26,935 nucleotides of DNA, taken from assembly GCA_043804925.1 (NCBI GenBank), contig JAZDIP010000065.1, positions 1 through 26,935 of the forward strand, given 5' to 3'. The notes beneath the pieces are model-generated. The model made no database searches. It was not told the DNA's origin and was given only the letters and a program-made list of their open reading frames with translations. Positions 7,951-17,300 of the stretch are shown here, piece by piece. The DNA is from ChocPot-Mid sp043804925 (lineage in GTDB: Bacteria; Bacteroidota; Ignavibacteria; Kapaibacteriales; UBA2268). Both the position numbers and the translations under genes were made by a program. Positions within the stretch are counted from its first letter, which is position 1; each line of letters opens with the position of its first letter.

Positions 7951-10131
7951 TTAATCTTTATTTTCTTCTTCCTTGGGCGATTCAGATTCAGCAGATTCAT
8001 TTGAAACTAAGATAAACTCCGGATTTTCAACAATTTTTTCAATAGTTTCTTCTTGAGTTTCTATTTTTTCATTAACTTCCGGTTCATTTTTAATTTCTGG
8101 TAATACCTCAGCATCAGTTTTATCTTGCTTCTTGTCTGCCTGAACTTCTTTAGTTATACCCTTGGTTTTCGCAGTAACATCTTCCTTTTGATGGATAAAA
8201 TAATCAGGAATCGGTATATCGTTCAACGGAGACAGGATTTCTTCGGGAATTTCAATATTTTCCATTGGCTCCAAAGGTGTACCTGCTGTGTATTTGTTTG
8301 CATTTGGAACAGGATGTTTTCCTACGTAAGCATCAATAGTTACCTGGTCCTTGTTCCTCAAACATTCAACAACAGAAAGAACAATTTTCTTGGCTTCCTT
8401 ATCAAATTCGACAACCTTCAACGGTAATAAATCACCAATCTGGAAGTAGTCACTGATATTCTTTACAGGTGCGAAAGAGAGCTGGGAAATCGGTACAAAA
8501 CCATCAACGGCATCGGGTAATTCAACGATGACACCTTTTTCTATAATACGTTCGATTTTAGCTTCGGTTTCTTCACCGGACTTATATTTTGTTTCAAAAA
8601 AGTCCCAAGGATTATCAGCAATTTGTTTGTGCCCGAGAGCAATCCTTCTTTGTTCGGGGTCAATGCTGAGAACACAAACTTCTAATTCATCACCCTTTCT
8701 GACAAATTCGCCGGGGTGACGAATCTTTTTAGTCCATGATAAGTCACTAATATGAATCAATCCGTCAACTCCAGGTTCAAGTTCAATAAACACACCGAAG
8801 TTTGTTAAGTTTCTAACAATACCTTTGTGCAGGGAATTAACCGGGAACTTAGCCATCAGATCCTGCCATGGGTCCGGTTCAAGTTGTTTCATGCCGAGAG
8901 CAAGTTTCTTTTCGTCTTTATCAATGTTGAGAACAATAGCTTCGACATTTTGTCCCATAGAAACAATTTGAGAAGGATGCTTTACGTGCTGTGTCCATGA
9001 CATCTCGCTGATATGTATAAGCCCTTCAATTCCTTTTTCAATTTCGATAAATGCACCATAATCGGTTAAACTGACAACCTTACCTGCAACCTTAGTGCTT
9101 TTCTCATATTTTTCGCCGATTGTATCCCAAGGATGTTGTGTTAGCTGTTTCATACCGAGAGAAATTCTCTTCTTGTCATTGTCGAAATCAAGAATAACAA
9201 CTTTAACAACTTCATCAAGCGTTACGATTTCACTTGGATGAGTTACCCTTCCCCAAGATAAGTCTGTTATGTGAACCAAACCATCAACACCACCAAGGTC
9301 AACGAATATCCCGAAATCGGAAATTGCTTTGACAGTTCCTTCGAGTACAAGACCTTTCTCAAGTTTGGAAATAATCTCGTTTCTCTGTTCGGATATTTGT
9401 TCGTCAAGCAAAACTTTGTGGCTTACAACAACGTTTTCGCTGGGATGATTTACTTTTACAACCTTAACGTCAATAGTTTTGTTCACCCAACTGTCGAAAT
9501 CACGTACAGGTCTTACGTCAATTTGTGACCCGGGTAAAAATGCTTCAATACCCAAAAGGTCAACCACCATACCACCTTTAATTCTACGTAAAATCTTAAC
9601 GGGTACGATTTTTTGTTCTGTGTTCAGTTGTATAATATCTTCCCATATACGCATAAAGTCTGCTCTGCGGCGTGACAATACCAATTTTCCGTCTGCATCT
9701 TCCATTTTTTCAATATAGACATCAATTTGGTCCCCGACTTGCAGGTTTTCTGCATTCAACAATTCAGCTCTTGGTATAACGCCAAATGATTTAAAACCTA
9801 TATCTACCAAAACTTCATCTTTTGTGATATTGATTATTTTTCCCTGGACTAATTCATCCTCTTTTATCTTGGTTATTGAGCCATCAGCTAATTTTTCAAA
9901 AGCTTCATCGCCCAGTTCAAGGTTTCCAAAACCTTCTTCCAATATAGTGCTTAAGTTGTGGTAATCAAAGTTAGAATAGTTTTTATCAAGGGTTTCCATA
10001 AGAAAGTCTTCTTGTTCGGTTGATGAACCGTCAGATTCAATAATTTCTTCAGTTTTATCAAAATCCTGCTCGATTTCATTTTCCCTCAATTCGAGGGTTT
10101 CCCTTAAATCAAGGGTTTCATTTTCAATCAT
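7951..10131 (-). CDS. rpsA: 30S ribosomal protein S1
   Basis: S1 binds mRNA on the 30S subunit and helps initiation, especially on messages with weak Shine-Dalgarno sites, which are common in this window. Six S1 (OB-fold) domains are visible in order. The first begins at LVQGKIINIT and the second at IVPVKILRRI. The third to fifth have the strong GLIHISDLSW-type signature. The sixth carries VDGFVPISQLSF. The protein is 726 residues, against about 560 in E. coli. The excess is an acidic N-terminal arm (about 90 residues, rich in Glu/Asp) and a Glu/Lys/Pro-rich C-terminal tail of about 120 residues. I chose ATG 10131 because GGAG lies six bases upstream; the longer frame from TTG 10143 would put that site inside the coding region. 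A terminator follows the gene. Confidence 0.96.
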   Translation of the reverse strand: MIENETLDLRETLELRENEIEQDFDKTEEIIESDGSSTEQEDFLMETLDKNYSNFDYHNLSTILEEGFGNLELGDEAFEKLADGSITKIKEDELVQGKIINITKDEVLVDIGFKSFGVIPRAELLNAENLQVGDQIDVYIEKMEDADGKLVLSRRRADFMRIWEDIIQLNTEQKIVPVKILRRIKGGMVVDLLGIEAFLPGSQIDVRPVRDFDSWVNKTIDVKVVKVNHPSENVVVSHKVLLDEQISEQRNEIISKLEKGLVLEGTVKAISDFGIFVDLGGVDGLVHITDLSWGRVTHPSEIVTLDEVVKVVILDFDNDKKRISLGMKQLTQHPWDTIGEKYEKSTKVAGKVVSLTDYGAFIEIEKGIEGLIHISEMSWTQHVKHPSQIVSMGQNVEAIVLNIDKDEKKLALGMKQLEPDPWQDLMAKFPVNSLHKGIVRNLTNFGVFIELEPGVDGLIHISDLSWTKKIRHPGEFVRKGDELEVCVLSIDPEQRRIALGHKQIADNPWDFFETKYKSGEETEAKIERIIEKGVIVELPDAVDGFVPISQLSFAPVKNISDYFQIGDLLPLKVVEFDKEAKKIVLSVVECLRNKDQVTIDAYVGKHPVPNANKYTAGTPLEPMENIEIPEEILSPLNDIPIPDYFIHQKEDVTAKTKGITKEVQADKKQDKTDAEVLPEIKNEPEVNEKIETQEETIEKIVENPEFILVSNESAESESPKEEENKD

Positions 10132-10137
10132 GAAATA

Positions 10138-10141
10138 CTCC
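10138..10141 (-). promoter_or_regulatory. Ribosome binding site of rpsA
   Basis: GGAG on the minus strand, six bases before ATG 10131. It decides the start of rpsA against the upstream in-frame TTG at 10143, which overlaps it. Confidence 0.75.
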
Positions 10142-10341
10142 AATTTTAAATAAAATAGTTAAACAATAGTTAATTAATATATATATATTTTCCAAACCTT
10201 GCAGTATGGAGCTATGCAATTTAATTCAATCTAAACTTATTTCCAAATCTTTTTTATTAATGGACTTAATATCTCGCGATGACCTTTCTGATTTTTTTTT
10301 GATTGGTTTTAAATAAAAAATTGGATTTTTTTAGTTGATTT

Positions 10342-10371
10342 GAAAATTGTAAAATTGTAAAATTGAAAATT
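10342..10371. repeat. Short A/T tandem repeat of 7-8 bp units
   Basis: Consecutive units GAAAATT, GTAAAATT, GTAAAATT, GAAAATT run directly into the stop codon of the amidohydrolase gene (its 3' end on the minus strand). The rest of the 240-base gap up to rpsA is AT-rich leader and promoter DNA in which I see no confident promoter motif. Confidence 0.6.
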
Positions 10372-11889
10372 CTAAAATACTTTCTCTCCGTTGACAAATG
10401 TTCCTAATACATTGATTTTGTTAGTATCGGGATAGGTAAAAATATCTTTATCGAGTATGACTATATCTGCCAAAAATCCCTCGCGAATATCACCTAACTG
10501 CAAATTCGAGGAAGTAGCCAAATGTGGATAGCAAGTATATGAGTTAACAGCTGTTTCAATATCGAGAATTTCTTCTTTATACCATGCTTTAGTTTGACCA
10601 TAAGGAATTCTTTTTGTTAATGCGTCAATACCAATCAGAGGATTGTTCGATTCAATTGGAAAGTCAGAACCTGAAATTAAATGTGCTCCATTTTCAATCA
10701 ATGATTTCCATGGATACGCATAGTTACATCTTTCTCCCAACCTTTTTCCGGCGATTGTTGCTGAATCGCTTATACAATGAACCGGTTGAACAGATGCTAT
10801 AATATTGCCATCGTTAAATATCTTTTGGTCATCGGGATGTATATGCTGGGCATGCTCGACCCTAAGCTTGAAAACAATATTTTTACTTGCATCAGCCAAC
10901 AATTTTCTGAAAGTCTGCAAAACCATCCTGTTTGCTGCATCTCCAATTGCATGAACAGCCACATTAAAATTCATTGTCAATGCTATATTTGCTTTTGAAT
11001 ATAATTCCGAGTCGCTAATTAAAAAAATGCCTCTATGTCCTTTTTTATCTGAGTAATCTTCGAGCATTGCAGCAGTTCTTGAACCTAAAGAACCATCAGC
11101 ATAAAACTTGACGCCGATGATATTGAAAAAATCATTGTATTCCGGTTCTATATTATGTTTCAACCATTCATACTTGTAACCGCTGACAAATGTATAAATC
11201 CTAAGTGGAAGTTCCTTTTTGCTTGCAAAGGTTCTGTAGATACTTAATAATTCCGGTCGAACATCCATATCATGAACTGAAGTAATACCATTCCTTACTA
11301 ATTCTTTGAGTGCCGTTTGAATATTCTCCTTCAATTGACTATCGGTATATTTCGGGATTAAATCCTTTACTAAATCAATGGCATTATCATGCAAAATTCC
11401 TGTAGGATTGCCGGATTTGTCTTTTTCTATAATACCTCCTTCAGGATTTGGAGTGAATTTATCAATTTTGGCAGCTTTCAATGCTGAAGAGTTTATCCAA
11501 ACAGCATGTCCATCAATTCTGGTTAAGCAAACAGGAGTTTTTATAAAGTATTTATCTAAGATTTTATTGTTTGGAAATTCTTTTATATTCCACAATTCGT
11601 GGTTCCACCCAAATCCTACAATCCAATCACCTTTTTGTTTTGGATTTTTTAATGCTTTTTCAATACACTCCTCAGAACTTAAGCAATCCAAAAAATCAAG
11701 GCCATTCAATTTAGAACCAAGAGCGGCAATATGACCATGACTATCTGAAAAACCGGGTAAAGCAAAGGCATTTTCAAAAAAATAAGATTGAAGATTAGTG
11801 TCAATTTGGACAAAATCTTTACCCTTAGAAACGTACATGATTTTTCCGTCAACAACTTTTAACTTACCTTGAAATGAGGTTCCCATCAT
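10372..11889 (-). CDS. YtcJ-type metal-dependent amidohydrolase (amidohydrolase family 3)
   Basis: The 505-residue product has the complete signature set of the YtcJ/N-substituted formamide deformylase group. It shows the metal-binding LPGFSDSHGHI (His51 and His53), FYADGSLGSRTAAML, VAVHAIGDAANRMVL, RVEHAQHIHPDDQ and SGSDFPIESNNPL, and a C-terminal beta segment ending in NVLGTFVNGEKVF. The family hydrolyses amide-type bonds; the natural substrate cannot be told from sequence. No signal peptide is present, so it is cytoplasmic. The N-terminal beta-sandwich strand is shorter than usual. No other ATG, GTG or TTG lies in frame between 11889 and the upstream in-frame stop (TAG at 11935-11937), so the start is one of the two adjacent ATGs (11889 or 11886). 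There is no Shine-Dalgarno site, and the start sits directly after the U-tract of the ferredoxin terminator. Confidence 0.88.
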   Translation of the reverse strand: MMGTSFQGKLKVVDGKIMYVSKGKDFVQIDTNLQSYFFENAFALPGFSDSHGHIAALGSKLNGLDFLDCLSSEECIEKALKNPKQKGDWIVGFGWNHELWNIKEFPNNKILDKYFIKTPVCLTRIDGHAVWINSSALKAAKIDKFTPNPEGGIIEKDKSGNPTGILHDNAIDLVKDLIPKYTDSQLKENIQTALKELVRNGITSVHDMDVRPELLSIYRTFASKKELPLRIYTFVSGYKYEWLKHNIEPEYNDFFNIIGVKFYADGSLGSRTAAMLEDYSDKKGHRGIFLISDSELYSKANIALTMNFNVAVHAIGDAANRMVLQTFRKLLADASKNIVFKLRVEHAQHIHPDDQKIFNDGNIIASVQPVHCISDSATIAGKRLGERCNYAYPWKSLIENGAHLISGSDFPIESNNPLIGIDALTKRIPYGQTKAWYKEEILDIETAVNSYTCYPHLATSSNLQLGDIREGFLADIVILDKDIFTYPDTNKINVLGTFVNGEKVF

Positions 11890-11892
11890 AAT

Positions 11893-11919
11893 AAAAAAAG
11901 CCGACGAAAATCGTCGGCT
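11893..11919 (-). terminator. Strong intrinsic terminator of the ferredoxin gene
   Basis: On the minus strand a perfect 9-bp GC-rich stem AGCCGACGA/TCGTCGGCT (11899-11907 with 11911-11919) has a 3-base loop. It is followed by a run of seven Ts (11893-11899, overlapping the stem base). It starts 23 bases after the ferredoxin stop codon and ends three bases before the amidohydrolase start codon. Confidence 0.92.
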
Positions 11920-11942
11920 AAATAAAATTCTAAACTACATTA

Positions 11943-12137
11943 TTAGCTGATTTTTGTAATACAATCATCAATTGGACAAACGCTGACGCATTGTGGCTCG
12001 TCAAAATGCCCTTCGCAATCTACACATTTATCAGGATCAATAACATAAAATTCATCTCCCTGCGTAATAGCTTCGACCGGACACTCAGGTTCACAAGCTG
12101 CACAATTGATACATTCCTCATTTATTGAATGAGCCAT
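11943..12137 (-). CDS. 2[4Fe-4S] ferredoxin, YfhL-like
   Basis: A 64-residue electron carrier with two cluster-binding motifs. The first is C9-x2-C12-x2-C15-x3-C19-P. The second is C38-x2-C41-x8-C50-x3-C54-P. The eight-residue insertion in the second motif (EGHFDEPQ) marks the YfhL/Allochromatium-type subgroup, whose clusters have very low potential. A ninth cysteine (Cys59) lies five residues after the last ligand. I start at ATG 12137 because GAGGTG lies five bases upstream and the protein then begins MAHSINEECINC as homologues do. A longer frame to 12173 would add twelve residues and is unlikely. The gene is probably monocistronic, as a strong terminator follows. Its redox partner is not identifiable here. 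Confidence 0.95.
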   Translation of the reverse strand: MAHSINEECINCAACEPECPVEAITQGDEFYVIDPDKCVDCEGHFDEPQCVSVCPIDDCITKIS

Positions 12138-12142
12138 AATAA

Positions 12143-12148
12143 CACCTC
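12143..12148 (-). promoter_or_regulatory. Ribosome binding site of the ferredoxin gene
   Basis: GAGGTG on the minus strand, five bases before ATG 12137. It fixes the ferredoxin start at the internal ATG rather than at 12173. Confidence 0.8.
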
Positions 12149-12208
12149 TATTAATAATAAAAACAACACTCAATTAAAAAATTTAAAAAGCAAATTTAAG
12201 AAATTTAT

Positions 12209-13063
12209 TTAACTATTAAAATTAATTTTTTCTATCAAACTATTGAATTTTTCATTCCAATTCACACTGGGCGATAAACATTTGGTATCCATGTGTGTGG
12301 ATAAAGATTGAACGGGCACATACAAATTCTTTTTTTTGCCGACAAGTATCTGCTTATTTGAATAAAGCCATGATTTGAGTAAAATTTTGCTCCACAAACT
12401 ATCGCTTATCATGTATTTAAATAGGTTACAGGGATTTTTGACCTTATGTTTTGTTAAACTCAGCCATATACTTGCATCATAATTATTCTTTAGATATGAC
12501 CTGAATGTCTTTTCTGATTCCATTAAAATTGTTTTGGTCGTTAAAAAAGTCATTGTTGTTGAAGCTGCTGTTTTCCATGATATTTCATCTGAAATGATTT
12601 TAACCGAATTAAATTCTTTGTGAACCTTCATTTTGTCATAATCAGGATGATAATACGCAGATACAAAATCTGCATTTTTGTTTTTTCTTATAAAATCTAA
12701 TATTTTTGGGATGGCATTATCAATATAAAAGTAATCATCTTCAGCAAAATAGATGTAATCCGAATAATTTTGATTTAATAAAATCTCTATCTGTTGTTCA
12801 AATGTCCCGGCATTTCCAATTCCCCCGAACCTGAAAATCTCCAATTCGTCATCATTGAAATATTTTTTAAATAAATCAACATAACTGTCAGGACAATTAT
12901 CGAACAAGGCAAACAATTTGAATTTCAGATTCTCTAATGATTTCCTGAACGAATATAAACATAATTCAGACAACTTAAACTTATTATCTGAAAAAACAGG
13001 AGGTACCTTCGACACTCCGGGATAAATTCTATAAGCGATTGCTATATCAAAATTATTTTTCAC
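12209..13063 (-). CDS. GT-A-fold glycosyltransferase-like protein
   Basis: The 284-residue protein has an N-terminal nucleotide-sugar-binding look. An IAYRIYP strand comes first, then KFKLFALFDNC, and an acidic motif in FAEDDYFY (Glu108-Asp109-Asp110) at the position where GT-A enzymes hold the DxD metal site. A SAYYHPDYD segment and aromatic-rich C-terminal half follow. There is no membrane helix. It most likely adds a sugar to an envelope polysaccharide, but the exact family, donor and acceptor are not readable. The start is GTG 13063, with GAGG four bases upstream. The frame overlaps the end of the preceding glycosyltransferase gene by 11 bases, so the two are translationally coupled. Confidence 0.7.
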   Translation of the reverse strand: MKNNFDIAIAYRIYPGVSKVPPVFSDNKFKLSELCLYSFRKSLENLKFKLFALFDNCPDSYVDLFKKYFNDDELEIFRFGGIGNAGTFEQQIEILLNQNYSDYIYFAEDDYFYIDNAIPKILDFIRKNKNADFVSAYYHPDYDKMKVHKEFNSVKIISDEISWKTAASTTMTFLTTKTILMESEKTFRSYLKNNYDASIWLSLTKHKVKNPCNLFKYMISDSLWSKILLKSWLYSNKQILVGKKKNLYVPVQSLSTHMDTKCLSPSVNWNEKFNSLIEKINFNS

Positions 13064-14105
13064 CTGACCTCAAAAATTTGTTGAACTCATCAAGCCATAG
13101 ATGAAACATTAATTTATTATACGCAATCTTCCTTTTCGAAGTTAAGAGTTTAGAGTCCGGAGTTGAGTGTTTATGTGCTCCGTTTTGTATGGCGGTTTCA
13201 TGATTTCTCACTGTAGGTTTCAATTTCTGAAAAAAACTTTTAAGAGACCATAAAACTGTCATATTAAAGGAATAAACAATTTCGCAAATAATGTACAATT
13301 TTCCTGACTGAAAGGAAAGATGCTTTTTGCAAAATTTGATTTTACTTGAAATCATTTCACTGTATTTTTTTTTGTTCAATCCATTATGATTTTTTTTGTT
13401 CAATCCATTATAACTATCTGAAGCTCCGCGAAAATGTGTTACTAAAGCTTTTGGATTATGAATTATCGCCCATCCTTTTTGTTTTAATTTATGACAATAA
13501 TCTGCCTCCTCCGTATAAAAAAAATAATCTTCATCGAATCCTTCTACTTCATCAAATGCAATTCTTTTCGTTGCTATTACTGCTCCGTCTAAATAAGGGA
13601 CTTGTTTGGTAATTGCCCTGTCATTTCTCCAATTTTTCTTTTTTAAATATTCCTGGAAATGATTGATTAAAAAAAGTTTTTTTAATCCGAGTTTAGTTCC
13701 AGGTAAATCCCCAAAGGAATACTGATAATCCCCATCAGGATATAACTGTTGAGGACCAACTGCTCCAACTTTTGTGTTTTCTATTAAATACTCTAATAAA
13801 TATTCAATCGAATCATTGGGGTAAATAACGTCATTATTCGATATTATTACAAAGTCCGAATTTGATGATTTCACTCCGATATTCACTGCTCTGGCATATC
13901 CCAGATTTTCATTATTCGAAATTAATTTAATGTCAGGATATTTGCTTTTTATTGCGTCTAAAGTGCCGTCTGTCGAACCATTGTCAACAACTATGATAAG
14001 ATTAATAATGTCTTTTGCAGTTTGATTTATGGACTTTATACACTCCAAAGTGTGATTCAGAGTGTTATATGAAATAATGACGATATCTGTACTTTGTTTT
14101 CCCAA
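13053..14105 (-). CDS. Family 2 glycosyltransferase (rhamnosyltransferase-like)
   Basis: The 350-residue product has a clear GT2 domain. It contains DIVIISYN (7-14), VVDNGSTDGT (39-48) and NNENLGYARAVNIGV (64-78). The NND metal site is at 90-92, and LDGAVIATKR (172-181) and FFYTEEADYCHKLKQKGW (195-212) supply the acceptor-side acidic residues. This resembles WbbL-type enzymes that add deoxyhexoses to polysaccharide precursors. The C-terminal third is basic and non-catalytic. Residues 233-248 are a duplicated octapeptide (NGLNKKNH then NGLNKKKY). The only plausible start is TTG 14105, as no ATG or GTG occurs near the N-terminus. It is followed by the overlapping second glycosyltransferase gene, suggesting a small glycan module. 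Confidence 0.88.
   Translation of the reverse strand: MGKQSTDIVIISYNTLNHTLECIKSINQTAKDIINLIIVVDNGSTDGTLDAIKSKYPDIKLISNNENLGYARAVNIGVKSSNSDFVIISNNDVIYPNDSIEYLLEYLIENTKVGAVGPQQLYPDGDYQYSFGDLPGTKLGLKKLFLINHFQEYLKKKNWRNDRAITKQVPYLDGAVIATKRIAFDEVEGFDEDYFFYTEEADYCHKLKQKGWAIIHNPKALVTHFRGASDSYNGLNKKNHNGLNKKKYSEMISSKIKFCKKHLSFQSGKLYIICEIVYSFNMTVLWSLKSFFQKLKPTVRNHETAIQNGAHKHSTPDSKLLTSKRKIAYNKLMFHLWLDEFNKFLRSGEK
13366..13413. repeat. In-frame 24-bp tandem duplication inside the glycosyltransferase gene
   Basis: Two adjacent 24-base copies (13366-13389 and 13390-13413) differ at one base (13388 against 13412). Each copy carries an eight-base A/T homopolymer followed by a unique 16-mer. The duplication adds exactly eight codons and keeps the reading frame. 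Confidence 0.95.
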
Positions 14106-14328
14106 ATATATATTTGATTAATTACATTTTCAAAAAAATACAATTTATCATTTTTTCTTTGAAAATTAATATTTTTGGATTGTTAGCGATATTGTTAGAA
14201 AAATTTAAAATAATTAAATTATTAAACAAAATGTGTATTTTTTTTTGGAAATAGTTTTTTTTACTGTTTTTATTTTGGATTTATTTTAATAAATTTAGGT
14301 TTTATAATTTATACATAAAGGTGCAAAA

Positions 14329-17300
14329 GTGAAAAATTCAATTTATACAAGTTTGATTGTAGTATTAATCCTTTTAACTTGTTCCCAATCTTTTTGCGGT
14401 GAATTGAGTAAAGTTGGAGGATTGAGTACTTATAAAAAAGGCACTGGACAAATATTAAATACAGAAAGTAAAAGAACCGAAAAACAACTTGTTAGTGCCG
14501 ATTATTGGGAGCAAATACCCGGTCCTTATGGAGGAATAATTATTAGTCTTGCAAGTTACCAAAACATCTTATATGCAGGTACTATGGGCGGGAGTGTGTA
14601 TAAAAGCACTGATTTTGGAGACAACTGGATATTTATCGGAGAAAATTTACCTTTTCTTGATGTTCAAAAAGTCTTGTTTTATGGTGGAAGATTATTCGTC
14701 TCAAACAAAGAATATGGCATTTATTTTACCGAAGATGATGGCTTAAACTGGACTCCTTTGAACAACGGATTAAAAAATATCCAGGTTACTTCTATGGTTG
14801 AACTCGATGGGAACTTATTTTGTTCGACTTATGGTGGAGGCATCTTTGCAAGTACGAATAAAGGCGATACATGGGTTGAAAAAAATGCCGGATTAAATAA
14901 TAAATTTGTTAATCAATTGACTTTGTATCGCGGAGGTTTATATCTTGCAACAAATCAGGGTATATTCATTAGTGGGAATTATGCTGAATCATGGGGAACA
15001 TTTAAATCCACAGGTTCATATATGTATATTGCCGTTAATGAGCAAAATATCTTCATTGCAAGCAACTACCAAATATGGATGACCAGTAATAATGGCTTAG
15101 TTTGGGATTTAGCGGATAGTTATGTTTTGGGTTACGGCATTATATATTCTCTTTATTCTACCGGTCCTTATATTTTGGCTGGCCGCTCTGCAGGAGTTTT
15201 CGTTTCGACCTATAATGGTGGGCAATGGGTGAATGTCCATTCCGAATTACCTATGATTAGGGTTTACTCGCTATTAAATTTTAATAATTTTGTTTATGCA
15301 GGTACCTCCAAGGGCATTTTTTATAGCAATGATTATGGAGGAAGATGGAACGAATCCAATAATGGTTTGCTTAATGAGAGGGTTTTGTCCATATTAATAG
15401 ACAATAATATTATGTATGCCGGTTTGCAGGATAACGGGGTTATTATGTCCACTGATTATGGCATAACCTGGACTGACTTAAATCTTGGGTACAGGAGGGT
15501 ATCATATCTTTTTAAAGACTTGAATGGTCTTTGGGTTATTTCAAACGATAGTTTATTATTGACATCCAACAATGGGATTACATGGGAATACCGCAACTAT
15601 GGTTTGGAAGGGAATAAAATACATTTTTTTAAGCAATATAAAAATGAATTTTATGCAGGCACAGATGATGGCCTTTATTTCAGCACTAACTTAGGTTTGA
15701 ATTGGTTGGTCAAAACTCATTTTTTACGTCAAAAACAAATAAAGGACTTTTATGTTGATAATAATGATGATGTTTACCTTGCTACCGATGATAAAATTTA
15801 TTTATCAAGGGATAATGCTGTTACGTGGATACCATCTTCGGACGGAATGAAAAGCTATAATATTACTAAAATTACAGGGAATGACAGTTGTTTGGTAGCC
15901 GGCTCCCAACCCGAACCTCAGTTTGATGCAGAGATATATGTCAGCTATGATGGAGCAAGAACATGGATAAGTACTGATTTTAAATTTGAAGACCAATATA
16001 TACACGATATTAATATTTCAGGAAAATCAGTTTTTGTTTCCGTAAAAAACACTGGGACAGATGAATGTACAGGAGTTCTATATAGTTCAAATTCCGGAAA
16101 AAGCTGGAATGAATTTAACGAAGGTCTTACAGTTAAAGATGTTCGTGATTTGGCAATACATGATAATATTATTTACGCAGCTTCTTATGGCCAAAGTCTC
16201 TTCAAACGAGAAATACCTGAACCTTTACCAATGCCTGTTTTGCTTTATCCTGCAAATGATGCGAAAAAAATATTTACTCAACCTGTTCTTGATTGGGAAA
16301 CAATTGATGGGGCGGAAACTTATAATATTGAAATTGGAGATAGTTATAATAATTTTGACAAGCACATTATTTCAGATTTTTCCAGCACTATTTCACAGTT
16401 ACAAATTCCTGAAAAAATATTGGATTTTCAAAAAACTTATTACTGGCGTGTAAATTTTGTCAAGAACACCAGAACAAGCGATTGGTCCGAAATTTTCAAT
16501 TTTACAACTGAATCAGAACAACCAACCATAACCAATTTAATTTCACCTGCCAATAATTCTTCGGATGTAACAGTTTTGACTGTATTCGGGTGGGAGCAAT
16601 TAGATAATGTATCAGAATACATTCTTCAGGTATCGGAGAGTGAATTATTTGATACTAATGTTTTGGAAGTTTCAGTAATACAAAACAGCTACACTGCACC
16701 AAAAGGAAAATTGGATTTTAACAGGAAATATTATTGGAGGGTCAGAGCTATTATAAATGGGTACGAAAGAGATTGGTCTGAAATTTTCGACTTTACTACC
16801 ATGACTTTAAATCTTGTTTCTCCACAACTCGTTTATCCTTTGGATAATGCTTTGGATATTCCATTATCTACTTTTTTTGAATGGGAAGAGGTTGCAAATG
16901 CCGATGAGTATATTTTAAATATCTCCGAAGATTCACAATTTACCGTAATACTTTTATCCGATACTTTAAATACAACAATACTTAATGTTACAGAAGGAAT
17001 TTTAAATTGGGAAACGGATTATTATTGGAGGGTTAAATCAAAATTTCTCGATTATGAAAGTGAGTGGTCATCTGCCCGTAAATTCAAGACTACGTATGAG
17101 GTTTTTGTTGAGGATGATTTGCTAATCTCTCCAATTAATTTTGAACTGACACCAAATCCTGCTCAGAAACTAGTAAATATTAACTTATTATTACCTTTTT
17201 CCGGTCAATTGAAAATATATTTATTAAATATCATTGGCAGTAAATTATATGAAAAAGTTTTTGATTATGACAATGCTTATTCAAATGCAACAATTTCAGT

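Noticed and set aside
7944..7960. Palindrome AAAGATTATTAATCTTT over the rpsA stop codon as terminator or operator
   Set aside because: It is entirely A/T-rich apart from one pair per arm, and the better GC stem with T-run lies just downstream at 7882-7913.
10198..10219. TTGCA/TGCAA inverted repeat in the rpsA leader as an S1 autoregulatory structure
   Set aside because: Only five pairs with an 11-base loop; too weak to claim without comparative data.
12138..12208. Terminator for the glycosyltransferase pair or promoter of the ferredoxin gene
   Set aside because: The gap is A/T-rich with no GC stem; nothing beyond the ferredoxin ribosome site could be supported.
14106..14328. Promoter or small RNA gene in the 223-base gap before the BNR/T9SS protein
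   Set aside because: T-rich runs and a TTTGG...TATTTTG pair are visible, but the match to a -33/-7 promoter is imperfect and chance is high in such sequence; no stable hairpin or tRNA-like fold is seen.
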